Source: Mesorhizobium_B sp963522145 (lineage in GTDB: Bacteria; Pseudomonadota; Alphaproteobacteria; Rhizobiales; Rhizobiaceae). Taken from it: 64,000 nucleotides of DNA. Shown piece after piece: positions 16,250 to 25,227 of the stretch. Below the pieces are notes generated by a model that was given only the letters and a program-made list of their open reading frames with translations, was not told the DNA's origin and did no database searches. The stretch lies in contig CAUQXI010000001.1 of the NCBI GenBank assembly GCA_963522145.1, forward strand, positions 315,082 to 379,081, written 5' to 3'. The translations under genes and the position numbers were made by a program. Every line of letters begins with the position of its first letter. Within the stretch, counting starts at the first letter, position 1.

Positions 16250-17446
16250 TCAGGCGCGCAGCGCTTCCACACCGGGCAGGACCTTGCCCTCCATCCATTC
16301 CAGGAAGGCGCCGCCCGCCGTCGAGACATAGGTGAAGTCGCCTGCCACGCCCGCATGGTTGAGGGCGGCCACCGTGTCGCCCCCGCCGGCGACCGAGACG
16401 AGCTTGCCTTCGGTCGTGCGCTGAGCCGCATGGCGAGCCGCTCCCACCGTGGCGCGATCGAAGGGCGCGATCTCGAACGCGCCGAGCGGCCCGTTCCAGA
16501 CCAGCGTCTTCGCACGATCGATCCAGCCGCTTACGGCTTCGATGGTCTGCGGGCCGACATCGAGGATCATGCCGTCTGCGGGAACGGCTGACACCGGCAC
16601 GGTCTCGCTTGCCGCGCCGGCCTTGAATTCCTTCGCAACGACAGCATCCACGGGCAGCACGATCGCACAGCCGGCTTCCGCCGCCTCGTGCTCGATCTCG
16701 CGCGCCTTGCCGGCCAGCTCGTGCTCGCAGAGCGAGCGGCCCACATCCACCCCGCGCGCGGCGAGAAAGGTGTTGGCCATGCCGCCGCCGATGACCAGCG
16801 CATCCACCCTCTTCACGAGGTTCAAGAGCAGGTCGATCTTGGTGGACACCTTCGCGCCGCCCACGATCGCGACCACGGGCCGCTGCGGCGCGCCGAGGCC
16901 TTTTTCGAGCGCCTCCAGCTCGGCCTGCATGGTGCGTCCGGCGAAGGCGGGCAGCAAACGCGCCAGGCCCTCGGTGGAGGCATGGGCGCGGTGGGCTGCG
17001 GAGAATGCGTCATTGACATAGATGTCGCCGTTCTTTGCCAGTGCCTGCACAAAGTCGGGGTCGTTCTTTTCCTCGCCCCTGTGGAAGCGGGTGTTCTCCA
17101 GAAGCAGGACAGCGCTGTCCTTCATCGCGGCAACCGCATCTTCCGCCGCTGCGCCGATGCAGTCGGGGGCGAAGGCGACGGGCAGATCGACAATGCGGGC
17201 CACGGCTTCCGCGATCGGCTGAAGGGAGTATTGCGGATCGGGCGCGCCCTTGGGGCGGCCGAAATGCGCGAGCAGGATCACCCTCGCACCCTTGTTCGCG
17301 AGTTCCCGAATCGTGGGCGCCACGCGCTCTATACGGGTGGCATCGGTAACACGACCATTCTCCGTGGGCACATTGAGATCGACGCGAAGCAAAACGCGCT
17401 TGCCGCGCAGCTCACCACTATCGTCAAGCGTCTTGAACTTCGCCAT
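16250..17446 (-). CDS. pgk: Phosphoglycerate kinase
   Basis: This 398-residue protein begins MAKFKTLDDSGELRGKRVLLRVDLNVP, with LLAHFGRPKG, VNDAFSAAHRAHAS, GGAKVSTKIDLL, GGGMANTFLAARG, and AGGGDTVAALNHAG near the C-terminus. It interconverts 1,3-bisphosphoglycerate and 3-phosphoglycerate with ADP/ATP. It is the last gene of the tkt-gap-antiporter-pgk run. Confidence 0.97.
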   Translation of the reverse strand: MAKFKTLDDSGELRGKRVLLRVDLNVPTENGRVTDATRIERVAPTIRELANKGARVILLAHFGRPKGAPDPQYSLQPIAEAVARIVDLPVAFAPDCIGAAAEDAVAAMKDSAVLLLENTRFHRGEEKNDPDFVQALAKNGDIYVNDAFSAAHRAHASTEGLARLLPAFAGRTMQAELEALEKGLGAPQRPVVAIVGGAKVSTKIDLLLNLVKRVDALVIGGGMANTFLAARGVDVGRSLCEHELAGKAREIEHEAAEAGCAIVLPVDAVVAKEFKAGAASETVPVSAVPADGMILDVGPQTIEAVSGWIDRAKTLVWNGPLGAFEIAPFDRATVGAARHAAQRTTEGKLVSVAGGGDTVAALNHAGVAGDFTYVSTAGGAFLEWMEGKVLPGVEALRA

Positions 17447-17509
17447 GGCGGTTCTCCCTTTGCGAGCTCGGGGCGGACATTACGCAGCAGCGTGGTTGAA
17501 GCAAGGGAT

Positions 17510-19345
17510 TTAGCCGACGCTTTCCTCGCCCGCCGGCACCTTTGAGGGCTTGGCGGAAAAGAAGGCTGCGAGCCGGCGTCGGACGGTGGCCGCGCCCGGG
17601 ACGATCGGCATCGCAGTCGCGGTTACCGGCTCGAAGGACAGGCCGAGCGCTGTCACGCGCCCGTTCTCATCGGTATCGCGCACGATCAGGTCGATCGGCC
17701 CGAGCGATACACGATCGGCATATTCGGCCACGCCGCCCATGCGCGACGCCACGACGCCGCCGACGGTCATCTTGCGCTCGGCTTCCGTCAGCGTCGGACC
17801 ATACGCGGCTTCGAGGTCGGCGGCGGGACGATTAGGTTCCACGGCGAATTCTCCGAAGAACTCGATATCGCCAGGCTCGACGCGGGCGGGACTCGCGAAA
17901 AGCCGATCGAGCAGCCGTGAGGAGCGCTGGTGCACGAAGATATAGACATGGTCGCCCGCCTGGAGTCTGCCCGTTTCGCCCCATCGCATGGAGCGCCCGT
18001 CACGCAGCACGAGGGAGGGCCGCGCCCAGCGCGGCAGGCGGCGGCCGGCGCGCGTCACCGGGCTGCCGGGCACCACCGTATAGGCCAGCAGCTCATGGTG
18101 GGCTGAGCCGGGCAGTTCCAGCTCGACCTTTTCCAGCGGGCCAATCTTCTGCGGCATGATCAGGCCGAGGCGTCGCGCAAGCGGCCCCACGGTCCAGCCC
18201 TGCACCACGAGAGAGACCAGCACGACGATGAAGGCCGTATTGAAGATCGCGCGGCCATATTCGAGGTTGCCGAGGATAGGCGTGATGGCGAGCAGGATCG
18301 ACACCGCGCCGCGCAGGCCCACCCATGAGATGAAGGCGGCTTCGTTTCGGGCGAAGCGGAAGGGCAGCAGGCACAGCCACACTGCGACCGGCCGCGCGAC
18401 CAGGATCAGGAACAGGCCGAGGCCAACCGCAGCGGGCAGGATCGCCCCGAACTGCGACGGTGTGGCGAACAGGCCCAGCACCAGGAACATGACGATCTGC
18501 GCCAGCCAGCTCATGCCGTCATTGAAACGCTTGAGGGCCGCGCCGGAGCGTATGGCGGAGTTTCCGGCGATCAAACCCGCTAGGTACACGGCGAGGAAGC
18601 CCGAGCCGCCGATCGCGCCGGCGCCCGAGAAGACGAGAAGCGAAAGCGTGAGGACGAAGATGGGCTGAAGCCCGCGGTCGAGATCGAGCCGCTCTGCGAG
18701 CCGCACGATCATCATGCCGCCGCCCACGCCGACGGCAGCGCCAAGGCCCATGCTGACAAGGAACTTCGCAATCAGCTCCAGCCAGAGCGTATCGCCGCCA
18801 TGCCCAAGATGGCCGGAGATCAGTTCCACCAGAGTGATGGTGAAGAAGATCGCGATCGGGTCATTCGTGCCCGATTCGATCTCGAGCGTGGCGCGCGTGC
18901 GCTCGCGCAGGTTGATGTTGCCGGCGCGCAGGAGAAAGAACACGGCGGCGGCATCGGTCGAAGCGACGGCTGCACCGAGCAGAAAGGACTCCGCCCAAGG
19001 GAAACTGGCAAGGTAATGTGCCGCTGCGCCGAACAGCGCGGTGGTGAGCGCGACGCCGACGGTGGCAAGCGTCAGCGCTGGCCCGGCCGCCTGGCGCAGG
19101 ATGCCGGCCGGCGTGCCGAAGCCCGAATCGAACAGGATCACGGCAAGCGCGAGCGAGCCGGCGAAGTAGGCGAACCCAGCATTGTCGAATTCGAGCCCCA
19201 GCCCGTCCGCGCCACTTGCGAGGCCGATGCCGAGAAACAGAAGCAAAAGAGGTGCGCCGAAGCGGAAGGCGATCAGGCTGGAAAACGCGGCAGCCAGCAT
19301 AAGGCCGGTACCCACCAGCGTCGCCAGATAAACCGCCTGCTCCAT
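17510..19345 (-). CDS. Potassium/proton antiporter (CvrA/NhaP2-like)
   Basis: The start ATG at 19343-19345, after GAGGG, gives 611 residues. About 12 membrane helices form a Na+/H+-exchanger domain (residues 10-390) with ASTDAAAVFFLL, ESGTNDPIAIFFT (ion-binding ND), and WVGLRGAVSILLAI. A cytoplasmic TrkA_C-like segment follows (LELPGSAHHELLAYTVVPGSPV), then a CorC/HlyC-like C-terminal domain. Such proteins extrude K+ or Na+ against H+ and are regulated by nucleotides. It sits between gap and pgk on their strand, an unusual place. Confidence 0.88.
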   Translation of the reverse strand: MEQAVYLATLVGTGLMLAAAFSSLIAFRFGAPLLLLFLGIGLASGADGLGLEFDNAGFAYFAGSLALAVILFDSGFGTPAGILRQAAGPALTLATVGVALTTALFGAAAHYLASFPWAESFLLGAAVASTDAAAVFFLLRAGNINLRERTRATLEIESGTNDPIAIFFTITLVELISGHLGHGGDTLWLELIAKFLVSMGLGAAVGVGGGMMIVRLAERLDLDRGLQPIFVLTLSLLVFSGAGAIGGSGFLAVYLAGLIAGNSAIRSGAALKRFNDGMSWLAQIVMFLVLGLFATPSQFGAILPAAVGLGLFLILVARPVAVWLCLLPFRFARNEAAFISWVGLRGAVSILLAITPILGNLEYGRAIFNTAFIVVLVSLVVQGWTVGPLARRLGLIMPQKIGPLEKVELELPGSAHHELLAYTVVPGSPVTRAGRRLPRWARPSLVLRDGRSMRWGETGRLQAGDHVYIFVHQRSSRLLDRLFASPARVEPGDIEFFGEFAVEPNRPAADLEAAYGPTLTEAERKMTVGGVVASRMGGVAEYADRVSLGPIDLIVRDTDENGRVTALGLSFEPVTATAMPIVPGAATVRRRLAAFFSAKPSKVPAGEESVG

Positions 19346-19489
19346 GCCCTCGCTGTCCCTCTCGGCTGCTCCTCCCGTCATAAGGCGCAGTGCGGCGAAG
19401 ACATGGCTCACGTCGAGGAATGTCGCGGTTTTCGACGTGAAGACTTTGACGGCCGGCGCCGACCCGCGCCAGCCGCCCGACGGGTCTGC

Positions 19490-20497
19490 TTAGATCGTCT
19501 TGCCCAACGCCACGGCCGTGTCGGCCATGCGGTTCGAGAAGCCCCATTCGTTGTCGTACCACGAGAGAACGGAAACGAAGTTGCCGTCCATCACCTTGGT
19601 CTGGTCGAGGGCAGCCGTGGAGGAATGCGGATCGTGGTTGAAGTCTATCGACACGTTGGGGTGCCGGGTCACGGCGAGTACGCCCTTGAGCTTGCCTTCC
19701 GAGGCGGCGACAAGCGCCTGATTGATCTCGTCGGCGGTGGTCGAGCGCTTCGCGATGAACTTCAGATCCACCACCGAGACATTCGGGGTCGGCACGCGGA
19801 TCGAGATACCGTCGAGCTTGCCCTTGAGCTCAGGCAGAACGAGGCCGATGGCCTTGGCCGCACCCGTCGAGGTCGGGATCTGCGAAAGTGCAGCGCCGCG
19901 AGCGCGGTAAAGATCCTTGTGCATGGTATCGAGCGTCGGCTGGTCGCCCGTATAGGAATGGATGGTGGTCATCATCCCTTTTTCGATGCCGACCGTCTCA
20001 TGCAGCACGGCGGCGAGCGGAGCGAGGCAGTTGGTGGTGCAGGATGCGTTGGAGATCACCTTGTGCTCGGCGGTGAGCTTGTCGTGGTTGATGCCGTAAA
20101 CCACGGTCAGGTCCGCGCCGTCCGAGGGAGCGGACACGATCACGCGCTTGGCGCCGGCGGTCAGATGGGCGGCAGCCTTGTCGCGCGCGGTGAAGATGCC
20201 CGTGCATTCGAGCGCGATGTCGATGTCGAGGTCCTTCCAGGGAAGCTGGGCCGGATCCTTGATCGCGGTGACTTTGAACTTCTCGCCGCCGATCACGATC
20301 TGGTCGCCGTCGACCGAGACCTCGTGCGGGAACCTGCCATGCACGCTGTCGAAGCGGAGCAGGTGGGCATTGGTCTCGACCGGGCCGAGATCATTGACGG
20401 CCACGACGTCGATATCCTTGCGGCCCGATTCATAGATGGCGCGCACGATGTTGCGCCCGATACGGCCGAAGCCGTTGATGGCGACCCTGACGGTCAT
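19490..20497 (-). CDS. gap: Glyceraldehyde-3-phosphate dehydrogenase
   Basis: This 335-residue protein starts MTVRVAINGFGRIGRNIVRA (NAD-binding GFGRIGR) and has the active-site SNASCTTNCLAPLA with Cys near 155. HSYTGDQPTLD and WYDNEWGFSNRM follow. It is phosphorylating GAPDH of glycolysis and gluconeogenesis. The 239-base stretch between it and tkt contains its leader and nothing else I recognise. Confidence 0.97.
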   Translation of the reverse strand: MTVRVAINGFGRIGRNIVRAIYESGRKDIDVVAVNDLGPVETNAHLLRFDSVHGRFPHEVSVDGDQIVIGGEKFKVTAIKDPAQLPWKDLDIDIALECTGIFTARDKAAAHLTAGAKRVIVSAPSDGADLTVVYGINHDKLTAEHKVISNASCTTNCLAPLAAVLHETVGIEKGMMTTIHSYTGDQPTLDTMHKDLYRARGAALSQIPTSTGAAKAIGLVLPELKGKLDGISIRVPTPNVSVVDLKFIAKRSTTADEINQALVAASEGKLKGVLAVTRHPNVSIDFNHDPHSSTAALDQTKVMDGNFVSVLSWYDNEWGFSNRMADTAVALGKTI

Positions 20498-20736
20498 GGC
20501 ATTCTCCTCGACAAAGGCGCGGGGTGCGTTGCGCCGTTGACCGCTTCATAGCGAGGGAGGGCCGAAGAATCCAGAGCAGCGAGGCAAGGAATTCAATCGA
20601 TTAGACGGTGAGCAGCGTTGAACTGCGCTGACCCGCTTTGCATCTTCGTCGTAGTGGAGGCCCTCAATGCGCCACCAGAACTACGGCCGAGGTGACGGCC
20701 GTGATCCTTGGTGGCTGATCGGACCCGACGCGGCGA

Positions 20737-22782
20737 TCAGGGATGTGGGCGCGCCGGCTCCGTTTCCGGGATCGCGCGGGCATCCTCGCCTTGCGGCACG
20801 CCGTTCCGGACACGCTCGCGAGCGGCCGTGGCCACTGCCTCGGCCGTGATGCCGAAATATTTGTAGAGCTCTTCCGCCGGCGCGCTGGCGCCGAAGCCGG
20901 TCATGCCGATGAAAGCGCCGTCCGAGCCGATGAAGCGGTCCCAGCCAAGCCGGATCGCCGCTTCAACCGCGACGCGCACGGGTGCTTGGCCCAGCACCTT
21001 CTCGCGATAAGCCTTGTCCTGTTCCTCGAACAGCTCGAAGCAGGGCACCGATACGACGCGGGTGGGGGTGCCTTCGCCGTCGAGGATCTTCTTCGCGTCG
21101 AGCGCGATCTCGACCTCGGAGCCCGAAGCGAAGATCGTCACCTCGGCCTCGCCGCTCGCGGGCGCAAGCTCATAGGCGCCTTTCGCGGACAGGTTTTCTT
21201 CCGTGAACTCCTCGCGCACCGCGCGCAGGTTCTGGCGCGTGAGAACAAGCGTGGACGGTGCCTTCGGCGACTTGATCGCCGTCTGCCAGCATTCCGCCGT
21301 TTCCGTCGCATCGGCGGGGCGGAAAACGAGGTGGTTGGGGATGGCGCGCAGGGCGGCCAGATGCTCCACCGGCTGATGGGTCGGGCCATCCTCGCCGAGC
21401 CCGATCGAGTCATGCGTCATCACGAACAGCGAGCGGATGCCCATCACGGATGCAAGCCGCATCGCGGGACGCGCATAATCGGAGAAGCAGAAGAAGGTGC
21501 CGCCATAGGCGATCAACCCGCCATGCAGCGTGAGCCCATTCAGGGCCGCGGCCATGCCGAACTCGCGGATGCCGAAATGCAGGTAACGGCCGGAAAAGTC
21601 GCCGGGCTTGATCGGGTTGGTCTGGCTGGTCTTGGTGTTGTTGGACGGCGTGAGGTCGGCGGAGCCGCCGATCATCTCCGGGAGCGCGCCGTTGATCACT
21701 TCCAGGGCCATCTCAGACGACTTACGGGTGGCCACCTTCGGCTTGTCCGCTGCCAGCTTGCGCTTGTAGTCGGCGATGGCGCCGTCGAAGTTGCCGAGCA
21801 ATTCGCCCTTCATGCGGCGCTCGAACTCGGCGCGCTTGTCGGACTTCGCGACCCGCGCGTTCCATTCCTTTTGCGCGCCGTCTGAGCGACGCCCTGCCTC
21901 GCGCCATGCGTCGAGGATGTCGGACGGGATTTCGAAGGGCGGCGCGTCCCAGCCGAGCTTCTCCCGTGCGCCGGCGATCTCCTCCTTGCCGAGCGGCGAG
22001 CCGTGCACGGCCTTGGTGCCGGCCTTGGTGGGGGCGCCGAAGCCGATGGTGGTCTTGGCGGCGATCAGGGTTGGGCGGTCGGCAGCCTTGGCCTGCTCGA
22101 TCGCACCCGCGATGGCTTCGGCGTCATGGCCATCGATGGCGATCGTGTTCCAACCGGAGGCTGCGAAGCGCTCGAGCTGGTTGGTCGAATCCGACAGCGA
22201 CACAGGCCCGTCGATCGAGATGTTGTTGTTATCCCAGAAGACGATGAGATTCTTGAGCTTCAAATGCCCGGCGAGCGCGATCGCCTCCTGCGACACGCCC
22301 TCCATCAGGCAGCCGTCGCCCGCGATCACATAGGTGTGGTGATCGACAAGCTCGTCGCCGAACTGAGCGTTCATGATGCGCTCGGAGAGCGCGAAGCCGA
22401 CCGAGTTGGCGAGCCCCTGGCCGAGCGGGCCGGTGGTGGTCTCGATGCCCGCCGCAAAGCCGTATTCGGGATGGCCCGCAGTGCGCGAGCCGAGCTGGCG
22501 GAAGTTCTTCAGCTCCTCGATCGTCATCTCGGGGTAGCCGGAAAGGTAAAGCACCGAGTAGAGCAGCATGGAGCCATGGCCAGCGGACAGGATGAAGCGG
22601 TCGCGATCCGGCCAATGCGGGTTCTGCGGATCGAATTTCAGATATTTCGTGAACAGCACGGTTGCGACATCGGCCATGCCCATGGGCAGACCGGGATGGC
22701 CGGAATTGGCCTTCTCCACCGCGTCCATCGAAAGGAATCGAATGGCGTTCGCCATCCGGTCATGCTGCGTGCTGTTGCTCAT
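20737..22782 (-). CDS. tkt: Transketolase
   Basis: From ATG at 22780-22782 the protein is 681 residues. It has AIRFLSMDAVEKANSGHPGLPMGMADVA, GPLGQGLANSVG, the thiamine-diphosphate motif GDGCLMEGVSQEA with Asn further on (FWDNNNISIDG), FFCFSDYARPAMRLA, and HDSIGLGEDGPTHQPVEHLA. It transfers two-carbon units in the pentose phosphate pathway. A longer upstream frame is rejected because it lacks family similarity. It is first in the glycolytic run. Confidence 0.97.
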   Translation of the reverse strand: MSNSTQHDRMANAIRFLSMDAVEKANSGHPGLPMGMADVATVLFTKYLKFDPQNPHWPDRDRFILSAGHGSMLLYSVLYLSGYPEMTIEELKNFRQLGSRTAGHPEYGFAAGIETTTGPLGQGLANSVGFALSERIMNAQFGDELVDHHTYVIAGDGCLMEGVSQEAIALAGHLKLKNLIVFWDNNNISIDGPVSLSDSTNQLERFAASGWNTIAIDGHDAEAIAGAIEQAKAADRPTLIAAKTTIGFGAPTKAGTKAVHGSPLGKEEIAGAREKLGWDAPPFEIPSDILDAWREAGRRSDGAQKEWNARVAKSDKRAEFERRMKGELLGNFDGAIADYKRKLAADKPKVATRKSSEMALEVINGALPEMIGGSADLTPSNNTKTSQTNPIKPGDFSGRYLHFGIREFGMAAALNGLTLHGGLIAYGGTFFCFSDYARPAMRLASVMGIRSLFVMTHDSIGLGEDGPTHQPVEHLAALRAIPNHLVFRPADATETAECWQTAIKSPKAPSTLVLTRQNLRAVREEFTEENLSAKGAYELAPASGEAEVTIFASGSEVEIALDAKKILDGEGTPTRVVSVPCFELFEEQDKAYREKVLGQAPVRVAVEAAIRLGWDRFIGSDGAFIGMTGFGASAPAEELYKYFGITAEAVATAARERVRNGVPQGEDARAIPETEPARPHP

Positions 22783-23004
22783 GGGAACCGTTTCGCGAGG
22801 GAGGGGCTGTTGGCGGGGACAATTAGCAGCGTGCCGGGGTCTGTCAATCGAACGCGCCGCGTCTTGTTTCTCCACCTGGCGCTTCGATGGCTCTTCGGCG
22901 GACGGCATGATTTGTTGACGTTTGCTTCACCTGGCTTCACATCCCCTGGCGATAAGGCATTCTTTTCACGGCAGCGATTCGTCAAAGGTCGGGTGTAGGG
23001 CGAG

Positions 23005-23295
23005 ATGGGCTGGGATGGCGCACAGGGCGCGGAAACGCCGCTGAAGCAAGTGATCGGCCGGCTTGGCGCGGCGATGGAGGCGCTTGAAGCTGCCGCAGTC
23101 GCCCGGCTTGAGCGCGACGATGAATATGCGGAAGCCGATGCCGAGGTTCAGCGCATGAACGCCGACCGCTCGCGGCTCGCCCAGGAACTGGACGGTTCGG
23201 AAGCGCGCGCCGAGCGTCTTTCCGAGGCCAACAAGGAAGTGTCGCGCCGCCTCGTCACGGCGATGGAAACGATCCGCGCGGTTCTGGACAGGTAA
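23005..23295 (+). CDS. DUF4164 coiled-coil protein
   Basis: This 96-residue, almost wholly helical protein (APLKQVIGRLGAAMEALEAAA-type N-terminus, then RLAQELDGSEARAERLSEANKEVSRRLVTAMETIRAVL) matches the small DUF4164 proteins found immediately upstream of zapA in Rhizobiales. The distance to zapA is 2 bases, so it is cotranslated. It may act with ZapA in division, by inference from context only. Confidence 0.82.
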   Translation: MGWDGAQGAETPLKQVIGRLGAAMEALEAAAVARLERDDEYAEADAEVQRMNADRSRLAQELDGSEARAERLSEANKEVSRRLVTAMETIRAVLDR

Positions 23296-23297
23296 CG

Positions 23298-23660
23298 ATG
23301 CCCCAGGTCACGGTGACAATCGACGGCAAGCAGTACCGCATGGCCTGCGACGAGGGGCAGGAAGACCACCTGATCGAGCTCGCCGGACGCTTCGACCGTG
23401 TCGTGGGCCAGCTGAAGGAGTCCTTCGGCGCGATCGGCGAGGGACGGCTCACCGTCATGGCCGGCATCACGCTGGTGGATGAAATGGGCGAGTTGCAGAA
23501 GCGGACAACGAAGCTCGAAGAAGAAATCGGAACTCTGAAAGGCGAGCGCGACGCGGCGCGTGCGGAGGCGCGGAAAAGCGAATCCGCGTTGACCGAGGCG
23601 CTGTCGGGTCTCGCGGCACGGATGGAAGGCTTGGCGGAGAAGCTTTCGGAGCGGAGCTGA
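23298..23660 (+). CDS. zapA: Cell division protein ZapA
   Basis: This 120-residue protein begins with PQVTVTIDGKQYRMACDEGQ, then HLIELAGRFDRVVGQLKESF, the ZapA beta-hairpin and helix. A long C-terminal coiled coil follows (MGELQKRTTKLEEEIGTLK). ZapA crosslinks FtsZ filaments at midcell. In related genomes I expect 6S RNA and fau downstream; here a convergent inositol-phosphatase gene lies 24 bases away, and 6S-fau is at the other end of a 22-kb segment. Confidence 0.9.
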   Translation: MPQVTVTIDGKQYRMACDEGQEDHLIELAGRFDRVVGQLKESFGAIGEGRLTVMAGITLVDEMGELQKRTTKLEEEIGTLKGERDAARAEARKSESALTEALSGLAARMEGLAEKLSERS

Positions 23661-23684
23661 ACGAGGGTCTCAGCCGAGCCCGGA

Positions 23685-24488
23685 TCAGCGGGCCGCCGGG
23701 AGAGGCTTGGTCAACTGCTTCAGCAGCGCTTTGTGGATCGCCTCGTTGCCGGCGACGATCGAGCCGGAATCGAACATGGTCTGACCGCCGTCGCGATCGG
23801 ATACGAAGCCGCCCGCCTCACGGATGAGCAGCATTCCGGCTGCCATGTCCCAGGGCGACAGGGCATTCTCCCAGAACCCGTCCATGCGGCCGGCAGCGAC
23901 CCAGGCGAGGTCGAGCGCCGCGCAGCCCAGGCGGCGGATGCCGATCGCCTCGCCCATCACGTTGCGGAGTTCCACCAGATATTGTCCGTGGCGCGAGCGG
24001 CCGAGATGGGGGATGCCGGTTCCGATCACGCAGTCCGACAAAGCCTTGCGGGCCGCGACCCGGAGCCTGCGATCGTTGAAAAAGGCGCCGCCGCCGCGCT
24101 CGGCCGTGTAAAGCTCGTCCATCGCGGGGTTGTAGATCACTCCGGCGACGACCTGTCCCTGCCGTTCGAGCGCAATCGAGATGGCGAAGATCGGAAGGCC
24201 GTGGAGGAAATTCGTCGTGCCGTCCAGCGGATCGACGATCCAGCGATGCTGATCGTCGTCGCCGGCCACCGGCCCGCGCTCCTCCATCAGGAAGCCGTAG
24301 CCGGACCGGGCGCGCGACAGCTCCTGGAACAGGATGTCCTCGGCCTTGCGGTCTGCCTGGCTGACGAAATCGCCGGGTCCTTTCAGCGAGACCTGGAGAT
24401 TCTGCACCTCGCCGAAGTCGCGCGACAGCGAGCGCCCCGCCTTGCGGGCCGCTTCGACCATGATGTGAAGGATCGCGGAGCGCGCCAT
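23685..24488 (-). CDS. suhB: Inositol monophosphatase family protein
   Basis: This 267-residue protein has the Mg-phosphatase motifs GDFVSQADRKAED, GFLMEERG (Glu), WIVDPLDGTTNFLHGLPIFAISIAL, and DLAWVAAGRMDGFWENALSPWDMAAGMLL. These are the complete IMPase set. The family dephosphorylates inositol-1-phosphate, and SuhB also takes part in rRNA transcription in enterics. It follows efp by 18 bases in the same direction. Confidence 0.9.
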   Translation of the reverse strand: MARSAILHIMVEAARKAGRSLSRDFGEVQNLQVSLKGPGDFVSQADRKAEDILFQELSRARSGYGFLMEERGPVAGDDDQHRWIVDPLDGTTNFLHGLPIFAISIALERQGQVVAGVIYNPAMDELYTAERGGGAFFNDRRLRVAARKALSDCVIGTGIPHLGRSRHGQYLVELRNVMGEAIGIRRLGCAALDLAWVAAGRMDGFWENALSPWDMAAGMLLIREAGGFVSDRDGGQTMFDSGSIVAGNEAIHKALLKQLTKPLPAAR

Positions 24489-24506
24489 CGATGAGAATGC
24501 CTGTTC

Positions 24507-25073
24507 TTAATCCGCGCGACGCAGATAGGTCAGCTCGTTGGTGTCGACCACGATGCGCTCGCCCGAGGCGATAAAGGGCGGCACCAGCACGCGGATGCCG
24601 TTCTCGAGAACGGCCGGCTTGTAGGAGGAGGCCGCCGTCTGACCCCTCACCACCGGATCGGCCTCGGCGATGGCCAGCGTCACGTGATCGGGAAGGCGGA
24701 TGCCGATTGGGCGATCCTCGTAAAGCTCCACCGTCACCTTCATGCCGTCCTGAAGGAAGGCCGAGCGCTCGCCGACGAAATCCTTGGACAGTTCGAGCTG
24801 CTCGTAGGTGTCAGTGTCCATGAAGACGAGGTTGTTGCCTTCCTCGTAAAGGAAGTTGAAGTCCTTGGGCTCCAGATGCACACGCTCCACCGTTTCGGCC
24901 GAGCGGAAGCGCTCGTTGAGCTTGGTGCCGTTCAGGAGATTCTTGAGCTCGACCTGATTATAGGCGCCGCCCTTGCCGGGCTTCACCGTGTTGGTCTTGA
25001 CCGCTGCCCAAAGGCTCCCGTCATGCTCGATGACGTTGCCCGGACGGATCTCGTTGCCGTTGATCTTGGCCAT
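24507..25073 (-). CDS. efp: Translation elongation factor P
   Basis: With ATG at 25071-25073 the protein is 188 residues. It has the KOW-like N-domain (MAKINGNEIRPGNVIEHDGS), the loop VKPGKGGAYNQVE with Lys34, the residue modified by EpmA-type enzymes elsewhere, and the two OB domains. EF-P relieves ribosome stalling at polyproline, relevant to proline-rich proteins in this window such as TolA and the 58467-60359 gene. A longer upstream frame is not family-like. Confidence 0.96.
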   Translation of the reverse strand: MAKINGNEIRPGNVIEHDGSLWAAVKTNTVKPGKGGAYNQVELKNLLNGTKLNERFRSAETVERVHLEPKDFNFLYEEGNNLVFMDTDTYEQLELSKDFVGERSAFLQDGMKVTVELYEDRPIGIRLPDHVTLAIAEADPVVRGQTAASSYKPAVLENGIRVLVPPFIASGERIVVDTNELTYLRRAD

Positions 25074-25227
25074 TGAAATGCTTTTCGCGAAAAGGGAAAG
25101 GGCGGCTGAAAGGCGAAGCCGCACCGTGGCGCGCTCCTGACCACAAATCAGGAGGGGAGGCAAGGGAGCGTGGTCTCTCCACGCAGGTGCGCGGTCGCCT
25201 CAAGCACTCTCGCCGGCACGAAGAACA

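Noticed and set aside
20667..20849. 60-codon plus-strand frame between gap and tkt
   Set aside because: It overlaps the 3' end of tkt and has Arg/Pro-rich shadow composition.
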